Positions 18,039 through 30,517 of a DNA stretch of 64,000 bases are shown piece after piece (position 1 is the stretch's first letter; every line of letters begins with the position of its first letter). Source of the stretch: Enterobacteriaceae bacterium RIT714 (lineage in GTDB: Bacteria > Pseudomonadota > Gammaproteobacteria > Enterobacterales > Enterobacteriaceae); contig WJYB01000012.1 of the NCBI GenBank assembly GCA_009668015.1, positions 59,839-123,838 on the forward strand, in the 5' to 3' direction. The translations under genes and the position numbers were made by a program. The notes beneath the pieces were generated by a model, which made no database searches, had not been told where the DNA came from, and saw only the letters and a program-made list of their open reading frames with translations.

Positions 18039-18167
18039 CCCCCTCACCCCGGCCCTCTCCCCAAAGGGGCGAGGGTGAACAGAGTCCCTGTCCACATAGG
18101 GGCGAGGGTGAAAAGGCGACCCGGAGCAATCCCCTCTCCCCTATGGGGAGAGGGTAAGGGTGAGGGG
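18039..18167. repeat. Palindromic repeat cassette between glpK and glpX
   Basis: Starts CCCCCTCACCCCGGCCCTCT at 18039 and ends with the inverted end GAGAGGGTAAGGGTGAGGGG at 18167. The interior holds a second AGGGGCGAGGGTGA unit. It is the shortest member of the family also present at 5377 and 34121. It lies inside the glpFKX transcription unit, not between operons, so its hairpins may affect glpX level. Confidence 0.85.
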
Positions 18168-18179
18168 AATAGTTCTAAA

Positions 18180-19709
<1,530 letters not shown>

Positions 19710-20555
19710 TTACAGCGAAGCTTTTTGTTGTGCGGCAGAGGTGGTTTCCTTCTCTTCTTCCACACAGGTGTCGCACGGTAAGTGGCGACCAATGAATTTA
19801 CGATAACCGAATGCACCCAGCGCCGCGCCGACAACCGGGCCGAACAGAGGCACCAGGAAATACGGAATATCTTTGGCGCCGGTGAAGGCGACTTCGCCCC
19901 AGCCCGCGAAGAACGCAAAGGTCTTCGGTCCCAGGTCACGCGCCGGGTTCATCGCAAAGCCGGTCAGCGGACCCATAGAAGCACCAATCACGGCGATCAG
20001 TAAACCGATCAGCAGAGGCGCCAGCGGACCACGCGGGATGCCGTTACCGTCATCGCCCAGCGCCATAATGACACCCATCAGAATAGCGGTAATCACCATT
20101 TCAACCGCGAAGGCCTGCACAAAATTGATATGCGGATTTGGATAGGTAGAGAAGATGCCCGCCAGATCCAGACTTTCGACGCTGCCGCGCACCATATGAT
20201 GCGTCTGTTCGAAGTCGATGAAAAGATTGTAATAAAGCCCGTAAACTAATGCCGCTGCGCAAAAGGCGCCGGCAAATTGAGAAAGGATAAAAGGGACGAC
20301 TTTGCGTCCGTCGAAGCACGCGAACAGCCACAACGCGATGGTTACCGCCGGGTTAAGATGTGCGCCGGAAACCCCTGCGGTCAGGTAGATGGCCATTGCC
20401 ACGCCCAGACCCCAGATGATGCTGATTTCCCACTGGCCGAAAGTAGCACCCGCCACTTTCAGTGCAGCGACGCAGCCTACCCCGAAGAAAATCAACAACC
20501 CGGTACCAAGGAACTCGGCGATGCACTGGCCTTTTAAGGTTGATGTCTGACTCAT
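19710..20555 (-). CDS. glpF: Glycerol uptake facilitator (aquaglyceroporin)
   Basis: Inner-membrane channel for glycerol. The 281-residue MIP protein has the two channel-forming NPA motifs GAHLNPAVTIALW and GFAMNPARDLGPK and six membrane spans. First gene of glpFKX. The start at 20555 (MSQTSTLKGQCIAEFLGTG) has a GGAATCC-like RBS. Control sites of the GlpR and CRP type lie upstream. Confidence 0.98.
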   Translation of the reverse strand: MSQTSTLKGQCIAEFLGTGLLIFFGVGCVAALKVAGATFGQWEISIIWGLGVAMAIYLTAGVSGAHLNPAVTIALWLFACFDGRKVVPFILSQFAGAFCAAALVYGLYYNLFIDFEQTHHMVRGSVESLDLAGIFSTYPNPHINFVQAFAVEMVITAILMGVIMALGDDGNGIPRGPLAPLLIGLLIAVIGASMGPLTGFAMNPARDLGPKTFAFFAGWGEVAFTGAKDIPYFLVPLFGPVVGAALGAFGYRKFIGRHLPCDTCVEEEKETTSAAQQKASL

Positions 20556-20640
20556 AATCGGAATCCTGAAAAAGATGAATGTTATTGTTAGCGCAGCGAC
20601 AGCGGACAGCCACGATGTCCTGTAGACATGGTGTTAATTT

Positions 20641-20673
20641 ATCGTTAACGAGCAAAAACGAGAAATATCGAAA
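20641..20673 (-). promoter_or_regulatory. GlpR operators of glpFKX
   Basis: On the minus strand TTTCGATATTTCTCG and TGCTCGTTAACGATA stand in tandem, as in the E. coli glpFK operators for the glycerol-3-phosphate repressor. A TTGACA -35-like hexamer (minus strand, 20691-20696) lies just upstream. Confidence 0.65.
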
Positions 20674-20747
20674 TCAAAATGTGTGTGCTGTGTCAATAAA
20701 ATGAGCGTTATCGCGCCATAAAGCGCATTTTTGCACCATTTCACAAG

Positions 20748-20763
20748 TGTGAGCTGAATCATT
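20748..20763. promoter_or_regulatory. Candidate CRP site of glpFKX
   Basis: TGTGA-GCTGAA-TCATT matches eight of ten conserved CRP positions. It lies about 55 bp upstream of the TTGACA hexamer in the 393-bp glpF-zapB gap. The rest of that gap (20764-20948) shows only likely zapB promoter sequence, without a strong motif. Confidence 0.5.
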
Positions 20764-20921
20764 TCATTAACTAAAGTGTTAACAATTTAGTGGTAGTTGC
20801 GCCGAGCGCACCAGGACCAGACCTAAAAGTGTTGCAAACCGCGATCTACGCGGCATGCCGCTGGACAGCGACGGCGGTGCTCCATACAATCGACACAATA
20901 TGTTGTGCGCGTTTATCTTAA

Positions 20922-21194
<273 letters not shown>

Positions 21195-21241
21195 TTCCCC
21201 GTTATCTTGCGCGCCGTAGCGGCGTTGGCAGCGCTCATTCA

Positions 21242-21273
21242 CCCCAGTCACATAGGTTTCTATGTTCCTGGGG
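21242..21273. repeat. Interrupted palindrome after zapB
   Basis: CCCCAG-TC-ACATAG-GTTT-CTATGT-TC-CTGGGG forms a 14-bp stem with a two-base internal bulge. No T run follows. It is flanked by CATTCAC and GATTCATTC, a pattern that recurs near genes in enterobacteria as I recall. Function unknown. Confidence 0.5.
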
Positions 21274-21357
21274 GATTCATTCGCTTGCTGCATTGCAACA
21301 ACGCGAAATCGCCAGGGGAATGAGAAATCTCCAGGGAATGAATAGTGACGCAGAAAG

Positions 21358-21394
21358 TAGGCCGGGTAAGCGCTAGCGCCACCCGGTTTTTTTT
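21358..21394 (+). terminator. REP palindrome and terminator after zapB
   Basis: GTAGGCCGGGTAAGCGCTAG with GCGCCACCCGG is a standard REP palindrome, followed by eight T at 21387-21394. The T run touches the rraA stop codon, so it ends zapB transcription just short of convergent rraA. Confidence 0.8.
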
Positions 21395-21878
21395 ATTCGA
21401 TATCCAGCGGATCTTCGGAAAGGATAATACCGGTGTTGTCGGCATAAAGATGGTCGCCAGAGAAGAAGGTGACACCGCCGAAATTAACGCGCACGTCGCT
21501 TTCGCCGATCCCTTCACCTGCCGCACCCACTGGAATTGCCGCAATGGCCTGGATACCCAGATCCAGCTCTTCCAGATCGTCCACCTGACGCACCGCGCCA
21601 TAGACCACAATGCCTTCCCACTCGTTTTGCGTGGCAAGACGGGCCAGATCGGCGTCGATTAACGCACGACGCGTCGAACCGCCGCCATCGACCAGCAAAA
21701 TGCGGCCACGGCCATTCTCTTCGAGCAGATCATAAAGCAACCCGTTGTCCTCGAAACATTTCACCGTGATGATTTGTCCGCCAAATGACGACCGTCCTCC
21801 AAAGTTGGAAAACAGCGGTTCAACGACGTTGACATCTTCCTGGTAGATGTCACAAAGCTCGGAAGTATCGTATTTCAT
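21393..21878 (-). CDS. rraA: Ribonuclease E inhibitor RraA
   Basis: Trimeric protein that binds the C-terminal region of RNase E and RhlB and slows mRNA decay. The 161-residue product has the RraA fold signature [18 protein letters not shown] and the [11 protein letters not shown] segment. It lacks the metal-dependent aldolase activity of its relatives in the well-studied proteins. Length equals E. coli RraA (161). It is downstream of menA in the same direction. Confidence 0.95.
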   Translation of the reverse strand: MKYDTSELCDIYQEDVNVVEPLFSNFGGRSSFGGQIITVKCFEDNGLLYDLLEENGRGRILLVDGGGSTRRALIDADLARLATQNEWEGIVVYGAVRQVDDLEELDLGIQAIAAIPVGAAGEGIGESDVRVNFGGVTFFSGDHLYADNTGIILSEDPLDIE

Positions 21879-21970
21879 AGGATTAACTTCTGGTTGCTGC
21901 GAATGTGTTCAGTATATCGCGCGAAACGTGTTGTTGGCAAAATCATCAATTGTTAATTGATATTTGTCAG

Positions 21971-22891
21971 TTAACCCACGGTCTGGCTCAGGACAATCCC
22001 AATCACGAACAACAGGTTAGTCAGCAGTGCGCCTTTTACCGTGCGTTCGAGCATCGGAGGCATCGCGGCTGCGCTTTTCTCACGCATCACGAAAAGCGCC
22101 TGTTTAACCAGCAATGGGGCCGCCAGAATGAATAACCAGCCCCAGAGACTCTGTAGATAAATCAGGTTAAACAGCGCCAGACAGACCAAAGCGCCCATCA
22201 GCAGACCGGTATGATAGCGGCGAGCATTGACCGGGCCTAACCGTACCGCCAGCGTGTTTTTACCGTTCACCCGGTCGCTGTCGATATCGCGCAGGTTATT
22301 GATATTCAGTACGGCCGTCGCCAGCAATCCGCACGCTGTGGCAGGCAAAAACAGCGCCGGGATCAGCGTATGTGCCTGTAAATATCCGCTCCCCATGACG
22401 CTCAGCCAGCCGAAAAACACCAGCACTGAAATATCACCCAGACCAATATAACCATACGGGCGCGTGCCAACGGTGTAAGTGATAGCGGCCACGATAGCCA
22501 GCCCGCCCAGCACCATAAAGCCGATGAAATCCGCGGTGGTTTTACAGGCCACCGATACCAGCGACAGACCCGACAGACAAATCAGCACCACGGTGACGAT
22601 CAGCGCGCGCTTCATCTGCGCCTGAGTAATAGCACCTTTCTGCATCCCGCGCAGTGGCCCGATACGGTCAGGTTTGTCGCTGCCTTTTACGGCGTCGCCA
22701 TAGTCATTAGCGAGATTGGAGAGAATTTGCAGAAGACCAGCGGTGACAAGCGCCAGAAGCGCAACCAGCGGATCGAAATGACCCTGCCACCAGGCCAGTG
22801 CAGTACCAACGACAATAGCGGCAAATGCCAGAGGTAATGTCTTAGGGCGCAGGCTTTCCAGCCACGCCTGAGTACGGCTGATATCAGTCAT
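21971..22891 (-). CDS. menA: 1,4-dihydroxy-2-naphthoate octaprenyltransferase
   Basis: Membrane prenyltransferase that attaches the octaprenyl tail in menaquinone synthesis. The 306-residue polytopic protein has the two Asp-rich prenyl diphosphate motifs: NLANDYGDAVKGSDKPDR and NINNLRDIDSDR. Nine hydrophobic segments are expected. E. coli MenA is two residues longer. A hairpin terminator lies between this gene and the upstream hslU. Confidence 0.96.
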   Translation of the reverse strand: MTDISRTQAWLESLRPKTLPLAFAAIVVGTALAWWQGHFDPLVALLALVTAGLLQILSNLANDYGDAVKGSDKPDRIGPLRGMQKGAITQAQMKRALIVTVVLICLSGLSLVSVACKTTADFIGFMVLGGLAIVAAITYTVGTRPYGYIGLGDISVLVFFGWLSVMGSGYLQAHTLIPALFLPATACGLLATAVLNINNLRDIDSDRVNGKNTLAVRLGPVNARRYHTGLLMGALVCLALFNLIYLQSLWGWLFILAAPLLVKQALFVMREKSAAAMPPMLERTVKGALLTNLLFVIGIVLSQTVG

Positions 22892-22904
22892 AGTAATTTA
22901 GCCA

Positions 22905-22930
22905 ATAAAAATGGGGGCATTAGCCCCCAT
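22905..22930 (-). terminator. Intrinsic terminator of hslVU
   Basis: On the minus strand ATGGGGGC...GCCCCCAT (22911-22918 with 22923-22930) is followed by a T run (plus-strand AAAA). It lies 30 bp past the hslU stop and separates the operon from menA. Confidence 0.85.
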
Positions 22931-22959
22931 CAACAGTGATGAAAATGCAGTAACCGCGA

Positions 22960-24291
22960 TTATAGGATAAAACGGCTCAGATCTTCATCTGCCACTAACG
23001 CATCAAGATGTTTACTCACATATTCTGCATCAATGGTAATGCTTTGACCGTTCAGGTCGCTGGCATCATAGGAGATATCTTCCATCAGGCGTTCCAGCAC
23101 GGTATGCAAACGACGAGCACCGATGTTCTCGGTGGTTTCGTTCACCTGCCACGCGGCCTGTGCGATACGTTTGATGCCATCTTCGGTGAACTCAATGTTC
23201 ACGCCCTCGGTGCCCATCAGCGCTTTGTACTGCACGGTGATGGACGCATTCGGCTCAGTCAGGATGCGTTCAAAATCTTCTGTGGTCAGCGCCTGCAGTT
23301 CAACGCGGATCGGCAGACGGCCTTGCAGCTCCGGAATTAAATCCGAAGGCTTGGCGACCTGGAATGCGCCGGAAGCGATAAACAGAATGTGATCGGTTTT
23401 GACCATCCCGTGTTTGGTCGACACGGTACAACCTTCTACCAGCGGCAGCAGGTCGCGCTGCACGCCTTCGCGCGAAACGTCCGGACCGTTGGATTCACCG
23501 CGCTTACAAATCTTGTCGATTTCGTCAATAAACACGATGCCGTGCTGTTCAACGGCGTCGATAGCGTCCTGCTTCAGCTCTTCAGGATTAACCAGTTTTG
23601 CCGCCTCTTCTTCAATCAGCAGCTTCATTGCATCTTTGATTTTCAGCTTACGCGGTTTCTGTTTCTGACCGCCCAGGTTCTGGAACATGGACTGCAGCTG
23701 GCTGGTCATCTCTTCCATACCCGGAGGAGACATAATTTCTACGCCCATAGGTGCTGCGGCGAGATCGATTTCAATCTCTTTGTCGTCCAGCTGTCCTTCA
23801 CGCAGTTTTTTGCGGAATGACTGACGCGCCGCAGACGGCTCAGCAGGCTGCTCAGACTGGCCCCAGTTATTTTTTGCAGGCGGGATCAGCACGTCGAGAA
23901 TACGCTCTTCCGCCATTTCTTCTGCGCGGTAGCGGTTTTTTTCAATCGACTGGATACGCACCATTTTGATCGCGGAATCGGTCAGATCGCGGATGATAGA
24001 GTCCACTTCCTTCCCGACATAGCCCACTTCGGTGAATTTAGTCGCTTCCACTTTGATGAACGGCGCGTTGGCCAGTTTCGCCAGGCGACGAGCGATTTCA
24101 GTTTTACCGACACCGGTCGGGCCGATCATCAGAATATTTTTAGGGGTCACTTCATGGCGCAGCTCTTCCTCGAGCTGCATGCGACGCCAGCGGTTACGCA
24201 GGGCGATGGCAACGGATCGCTTGGCGTTATCCTGGCCGATAATGTGTTTGTTCAGCTCGCTGACAATTTCGCGTGGGGTCATTTCAGACAT
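22960..24291 (-). CDS. hslU: HslU, ATPase subunit of the HslVU protease
   Basis: AAA+ unfoldase (ClpY) that feeds substrates such as SulA to HslV. The 443-residue protein has Walker [10 protein letters not shown], Walker B VFIDEID, the long I domain between them and sensor 2 region [13 protein letters not shown]. Length equals E. coli HslU. It follows hslV by nine bases in a heat-shock operon. Confidence 0.98.
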   Translation of the reverse strand: MSEMTPREIVSELNKHIIGQDNAKRSVAIALRNRWRRMQLEEELRHEVTPKNILMIGPTGVGKTEIARRLAKLANAPFIKVEATKFTEVGYVGKEVDSIIRDLTDSAIKMVRIQSIEKNRYRAEEMAEERILDVLIPPAKNNWGQSEQPAEPSAARQSFRKKLREGQLDDKEIEIDLAAAPMGVEIMSPPGMEEMTSQLQSMFQNLGGQKQKPRKLKIKDAMKLLIEEEAAKLVNPEELKQDAIDAVEQHGIVFIDEIDKICKRGESNGPDVSREGVQRDLLPLVEGCTVSTKHGMVKTDHILFIASGAFQVAKPSDLIPELQGRLPIRVELQALTTEDFERILTEPNASITVQYKALMGTEGVNIEFTEDGIKRIAQAAWQVNETTENIGARRLHTVLERLMEDISYDASDLNGQSITIDAEYVSKHLDALVADEDLSRFIL

Positions 24292-24300
24292 GGGAGATCC

Positions 24301-24831
24301 TTACGCTTTAGAGTTCAATTCTTCGATGGTATGGAAGTGGTTGGTGTAAATGCAGATATCACCTGCAATTCCCAACGCCTTCTCGGCAATTTCACGGGCG
24401 CTTAAATCGGTGTTTTCGAGCAGCGCGCGTGCTGCGGCCTGGGCGTACGGGCCGCCAGAGCCGATGGCAATCAGATCGTTTTCTGGCTGAACGACGTCAC
24501 CGTTGCCGGTGATAATCAGAGAGGCGTTCTCATCCGCCACTGCCAGCAAAGCCTCAAGCTTGCGCAGCATGCGGTCGGTACGCCAGTCTTTTGCCAGCTC
24601 AACGGCGGCTTTCACCAGGTGGCCCTGATGCATTTCCAGTTTGCGTTCAAACAGTTCAAACAGCGTAAAGGCGTCAGCAGTACCACCCGCAAAACCGGCG
24701 ATCACTTTGTCGTTATACAGACGGCGCACTTTCTTCACGTTGCCTTTCATGACGGTATTCCCCAGCGTGGCCTGGCCATCACCGGCAATCACCACCTGGC
24801 CGTTACGGCGTACACTTACTATTGTTGTCAC
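24301..24831 (-). CDS. hslV: HslV, proteasome-like peptidase subunit
   Basis: Threonine protease subunit (ClpQ) of HslVU. The 176-residue product starts at a GTG and, after Met removal, exposes the catalytic Thr of [17 protein letters not shown] and GFAGGTADA are conserved. First gene of the operon. A sigma-32 type promoter and a 9-bp hairpin in the 5' UTR lie upstream. Confidence 0.98.
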   Translation of the reverse strand: MTTIVSVRRNGQVVIAGDGQATLGNTVMKGNVKKVRRLYNDKVIAGFAGGTADAFTLFELFERKLEMHQGHLVKAAVELAKDWRTDRMLRKLEALLAVADENASLIITGNGDVVQPENDLIAIGSGGPYAQAAARALLENTDLSAREIAEKALGIAGDICIYTNHFHTIEELNSKA

Positions 24832-24865
24832 GAGCAGACCCCCTGGTTACAAAATCGGAACAGGT

Positions 24866-24887
24866 GCCCTGAGCCTGTGCTCAGGGC
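24866..24887 (-). promoter_or_regulatory. 5'-UTR hairpin of hslVU
   Basis: GCCCTGAGC and GCTCAGGGC are exact 9-bp inverted arms around a four-base loop, placed between the promoter and hslV. A 5' stem-loop stabilising the mRNA has been described for E. coli hslVU; the role here is by analogy. Confidence 0.65.
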
Positions 24888-24898
24888 TGAATAGTATG

Positions 24899-24928
24899 AT
24901 AGATGGGGGGGATTTCGGGGGTTTCAAC
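24899..24928 (-). promoter_or_regulatory. Sigma-32 heat-shock promoter of hslVU
   Basis: On the minus strand GTTGAAA (-35) is followed 13 bp later by CCCCATCTAT (-10), matching the sigma-32 consensus CTTGAAA-N11-16-CCCCATnT. The -35 overlaps the stop codon of ftsN. Confidence 0.7.
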
Positions 24929-25943
24929 CCCCGGAAGCGAGTCGAATGCAGTTTGTGTGGCCGGCGATCTTAAGACGGCTAATGGTGCCATCGGCGTTTT
25001 CTTTGCCTTTGACCGGGCCGATGACCACGCGATTCCAGCCATTGTTAGTGGTGATGCGGGAATCAAATCCTTCGAACGCGAGCTGAGCACGCACGGTTTC
25101 TGCCTGCTCTGCGCCCTTAAATGAACCGCACTGAACCATCCAGCGGCGCTCATCTTTTTTCTCAGCCGTTTGCTTTGGCGCTTCGGTTTGCTGCGTCACC
25201 GGCGCGCTCTGCTGTTGCTGGGCTTTAGGCTGCTGTGCGGCGGTATGCGCAGGCGTTTGCAACAGATCCTGATACGGCTGGGCCGACGTGGCGGGTTTCT
25301 GCGGCTGTGCTTTCGGCTGCTGCTGAACGGGCTGTGTCTGCACCGTGCGCGTTTGCTGCTGCGGCTGCTGATACGGTTGTTCCGTTACGCGCGGCTGAGA
25401 CCGGGGCTGTTGTACCGGCTGCGTTTGCGTCCACTGTTGTTGCTGTTGCTGTTGCACTTGTTGCTGAACCTGGCGCTGACGTTGCAGCGTTTGCTGACGC
25501 TGCTGTGGTGTCTGCTCATTCCACGGCACTTCATTCAGCTGAGTCGGCTGCTGACGCATATCGGCCTGCATTTGAGCCAGCAACTGGCGCTGCTCGTTGG
25601 TCAGCTGATCGGCATTTTTCACCTCGCCACCGGCAGAAGGCTCGGTAGGCGCACGCACGCCCGGCTGGCGGCTTTCCAGCTCTTTGATGTAGCGCCAGCG
25701 CTCTTCAGGTTTTGGCGGCAAGCCATTCCCGGCAACTTTGTTACCCTGCAGCGCTTCAGACTCTTCTTTCTTGTGGTGAGTAATAAAGTACAGACCGCCA
25801 ATAAAGGCCACCAGGACAGCCGCGGCAATAGCCACCATTGCTGGCGAGACAGAAGACAGGCTACGTTGCTTGCTCCGTGATGTGCTCTTTTTGCGTCGCG
25901 AAGGTGCCGGCTGGCCGCGACGTACATAATCTCGTTGTGCCAC
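24924..25943 (-). CDS. ftsN: Cell division protein FtsN
   Basis: Late division protein that triggers septal peptidoglycan synthesis. The 339-residue protein has a short cytoplasmic N-terminus (MAQRDYVRRGQ), one membrane span (about 34-54, VAIAAAVLVAFIGGLYFIT), a long Gln-rich periplasmic linker (about 130-250) and a C-terminal SPOR domain from about 265 (RRWMVQCGSFKGAEQAE...) that binds denuded glycan, with two conserved Cys. The start is GTG. The Gln-rich linker makes long antisense frames that are not genes. Confidence 0.95.
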   Translation of the reverse strand: MAQRDYVRRGQPAPSRRKKSTSRSKQRSLSSVSPAMVAIAAAVLVAFIGGLYFITHHKKEESEALQGNKVAGNGLPPKPEERWRYIKELESRQPGVRAPTEPSAGGEVKNADQLTNEQRQLLAQMQADMRQQPTQLNEVPWNEQTPQQRQQTLQRQRQVQQQVQQQQQQQWTQTQPVQQPRSQPRVTEQPYQQPQQQTRTVQTQPVQQQPKAQPQKPATSAQPYQDLLQTPAHTAAQQPKAQQQQSAPVTQQTEAPKQTAEKKDERRWMVQCGSFKGAEQAETVRAQLAFEGFDSRITTNNGWNRVVIGPVKGKENADGTISRLKIAGHTNCIRLASGG

Positions 25944-26036
25944 TATCGTTTCGCTGTATTTATTCGTTCGTCAGCCCGCCATGTTACTTAAGCGGCGGGC
26001 CTTTGACCAGATGAGGGAGTCTGAAAGCCGTTTACT

Positions 26037-27062
26037 TTAAGTAAGAGCCTGTGTTGAACCCCGGATGATGAGTTCACAATCGAGTAAACGCGACCCGCTG
26101 TTGACCGTTTGCCCGTGTAATTGATCGAGAAGCAACAGCATCGCCTCGCGCCCAATATCATAGCGTGGCTGGGCCACCGTCGAGAGCGGAGGATCGCAAA
26201 ACTCGGACAAGGAAATATTATCGAATCCGATGATAGACAAATCTTTCGGTACCCGCAGACCCCGACGTTTTGCGCAGGACAACGCGCCCAGCGCCATCAC
26301 ATCGCTATGACAGAAAACCGCCGTTGGCGGCTCAGGGAGTGCCAGCAGTTTTTCCAGCGCCAGGCCACCGGCTTCGAGAGTGAAATCACCGCGAGCAATA
26401 TAGTGTGGATCGACCGTGACCCCAGCCCGGCGCAGCGCCTGCACATAACCCTGCAGGCGGTAGTGGCACAGCGGCATCTCTTCTGGCCCGGCAATACAGC
26501 CGATGCGTTTATGTCCCAGCTCCTGAAGATAGTTGACAGCGTTAAAGGCCGCCGTCAGGTTATCAATATGGACGGTGGGTAGCTCAAGTTCAGGGGCAAA
26601 TTCATTCGCCATTACCATTGGCGGCAGATTGCGCTGCTCTTCGATGCTGGCATCAAACGGCAGGCGTGAGCCGAGCAACAGCATGCCGTCGATTTGCTTG
26701 GTGATAATCAGGTCAATGAAGGTTTTTTCTTGCTGATTCTGATGGGCGCAGTCGCCAATCAGCACCAGATAGCCTTGCCTGGCGGCGGTGACTTCGATGC
26801 CGCGTATAATTTCGCTGAAAAAGGGATCGCAAATATCCGGCACAATCACCAGAATCGTGCGTGATTCGTTACGCTTGAGGTTACGCCCCATGGCTTGTGG
26901 TAAATAGCCCACTTCCAGCGCCGCCTGCTCCACCCGATTGCGAGTGGCCTGAGAGACTTTATCCGGATTCATCAACGCGCGTGATACCGTTGCCGTGGAT
27001 ACTTTGGCTTTCTGGGCAACGTCTTTCATGGTCGCCGGAGCAACCTCTTTCCTGGACTTCAA
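26037..27062 (-). CDS. cytR: LacI-family repressor CytR
   Basis: Represses nucleoside uptake and catabolism genes together with CRP, with cytidine as inducer. The HTH is TMKDVAQKAKVSTATVSRALM near residues 11-32, followed by a periplasmic-binding-like domain. The longest frame starts at 27104, but a TTG at 27062 has GAGGAGA eight bases upstream and gives 341 residues and an N-terminus of the E. coli length (eleven residues before MKDVA). I therefore choose TTG. Confidence 0.88.
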   Translation of the reverse strand: MKSRKEVAPATMKDVAQKAKVSTATVSRALMNPDKVSQATRNRVEQAALEVGYLPQAMGRNLKRNESRTILVIVPDICDPFFSEIIRGIEVTAARQGYLVLIGDCAHQNQQEKTFIDLIITKQIDGMLLLGSRLPFDASIEEQRNLPPMVMANEFAPELELPTVHIDNLTAAFNAVNYLQELGHKRIGCIAGPEEMPLCHYRLQGYVQALRRAGVTVDPHYIARGDFTLEAGGLALEKLLALPEPPTAVFCHSDVMALGALSCAKRRGLRVPKDLSIIGFDNISLSEFCDPPLSTVAQPRYDIGREAMLLLLDQLHGQTVNSGSRLLDCELIIRGSTQALT

Positions 27063-27192
27063 CGTCTTCTCCTCGCAGGACCAACGAACTTCTGACTCAC
27101 TCATTTTTACAGATAGTTTGTGGAAGCGGTTACAGAATTTTCATAAAAAGTGTGAGGTACGTTAGATTTCTCGATCACTCTCGCATCGTTCT

Positions 27193-29388
<2,196 letters not shown>

Positions 29389-29456
29389 CTAATCTTCCTG
29401 ACTTGAAAAGTGGCGCGTTAGTATACACATTAGTCACTGTAGGCGTGCGGATCAGT

Positions 29457-29485
29457 TTGCATACGCTGGTTGAATTCTGTATGAT
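29457..29485 (+). promoter_or_regulatory. Sigma-70 promoter of rpmE
   Basis: TTGCAT (29457-29462) and TATGAT (29480-29485) with a 17-bp spacer. It leaves a leader of about 170 nt before rpmE. Confidence 0.65.
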
Positions 29486-29491
29486 TCGCCG

Positions 29492-29661
29492 CCTTTGGTG
29501 TCGGTTTATCCGCATCAAAATAGCTATTACCCGAGGATTTCGCGCTGCTTGCATGCAGCTAACGCATCAGCGGCGTGGAAGGTAACGGGCAATTATTAAC
29601 ATCGCGTGGTGTCTGGCGTTAGGGCTGGAAGAGCGACGCGGCCTTAACTGAGGTTCTCCCC
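29492..29661 (+). promoter_or_regulatory. Long rpmE mRNA leader, possible L31 autoregulation
   Basis: The leader between promoter and rpmE is unusually long for a 213-bp gene and contains complementary stretches such as GCATGCAGC with GCTGCTTGC nearby. Autogenous control of rpmE through its 5' UTR is known in E. coli. The precise structure was not folded here. Confidence 0.45.
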
Positions 29662-29874
29662 ATGAAAAAAGATATTCACCCGAAATACGATTTTATTACT
29701 GCAAACTGCTCTTGCGGTAACGCGATCAAAATCCGCTCTACAGTGGGTCACGATCTGAACCTGGACGTGTGCGGCCAGTGCCACCCGTTCTACACTGGTA
29801 AGCAGCGTGATGTTGCAACCGGTGGCCGTGTTGACCGCTTCAACAAGCGTTTCAGCATCCCGGGCGCTAAATAA
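29662..29874 (+). CDS. rpmE: 50S ribosomal protein L31
   Basis: Zinc-containing form of bL31, part of the intersubunit bridge. The 70-residue protein has the Cys set NCSCGN and [12 protein letters not shown] (Cys16, 18, 37, 40 type), so it is the C+ form that also stores zinc. Length equals E. coli L31. In E. coli yiiX lies next; here metJ follows directly. Confidence 0.97.
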   Translation: MKKDIHPKYDFITANCSCGNAIKIRSTVGHDLNLDVCGQCHPFYTGKQRDVATGGRVDRFNKRFSIPGAK

Positions 29875-29884
29875 GCTACCCCGA

Positions 29885-29912
29885 AAAAAAAGCGCCGAAA
29901 GGCGCTTTTTTT
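29885..29912. terminator. Bidirectional terminator between rpmE and metJ
   Basis: AAGCGCC-GAAA-GGCGCTT with A run upstream and T run downstream, usable from both convergent genes. Confidence 0.92.
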
Positions 29913-29923
29913 GTGTCTGTAAA

Positions 29924-30241
29924 TCAGTATTCCCACGTATCCGGGTCAATCCCCAGTTCACGCATGATCACTTTCGCCGCTTCCGGGATTTCATCGCTAC
30001 GCTCTTTGCGCAGGTCTTCATCGTTCGGTAACGGTTGGCCAGTAAACGCATGCAAAAATGCTTCGCAAAGCAGTTCGCTATTGGTTGCGTGACGCAGGTT
30101 GTTCACCTGACGACGCGTGCGTTCATCGGTGAGGATCTTCAACACTTTCAGAGGAATGGAAACCGTAATTTTCTTTACTTGCTCACTCTTCTTACCGTGC
30201 TCAGCGTATGGGCTGATATATTCGCCGCTCCATTCAGCCAT
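29924..30241 (-). CDS. metJ: Methionine repressor MetJ
   Basis: Ribbon-helix-helix repressor using S-adenosylmethionine as corepressor. The 105-residue protein has the DNA-binding beta strand [15 protein letters not shown] and helix [16 protein letters not shown]. The start at 30241 ([16 protein letters not shown]) is the E. coli start; an earlier ATG at 30265 adds eight residues without homology. Divergent from metB; Met boxes lie in the 276-bp gap. Confidence 0.98.
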
Positions 30242-30432
30242 GAGACCTTTAATCCTCTTTGTCATTAATAAAGGTACAACACCCTAAATAAAATGGGGGT
30301 TTTGCACCGTAATCTCGCGTAGTTTACCGTAGAGACGATACCGTGACACGGATATTGCGCCTGCGGCGTGCACTAAAGCATGTAATTTTAACGGCTATTC
30401 TCGCATTGCTCAATCTATACGCAAAGAAGTTT

Positions 30433-30464
30433 AGATGTCCAGATGTATTGACGTCCATACTTTC
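30433..30464. promoter_or_regulatory. Met-box array of metBL
   Basis: Four consecutive octamers in 8-bp register: AGATGTCC, AGATGTAT, TGACGTCC, ATACTTTC. The first three match AGACGTCT at six of eight positions. They lie upstream of metB, as in E. coli, where MetJ binds cooperatively. The rest of the 30242-30517 gap shows no further clear signal. Confidence 0.8.
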
Positions 30465-30517
30465 AATGTTTACTCTGGTGCCTGACTTTTCACCTCATTA
30501 GCCAGGAAGCCTTCACC

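Noticed and set aside
25170..25880. Leu/Arg-rich and Ala-rich frames opposite ftsN
   Set aside because: Produced by the CAG-rich glutamine linker of FtsN read on the other strand.
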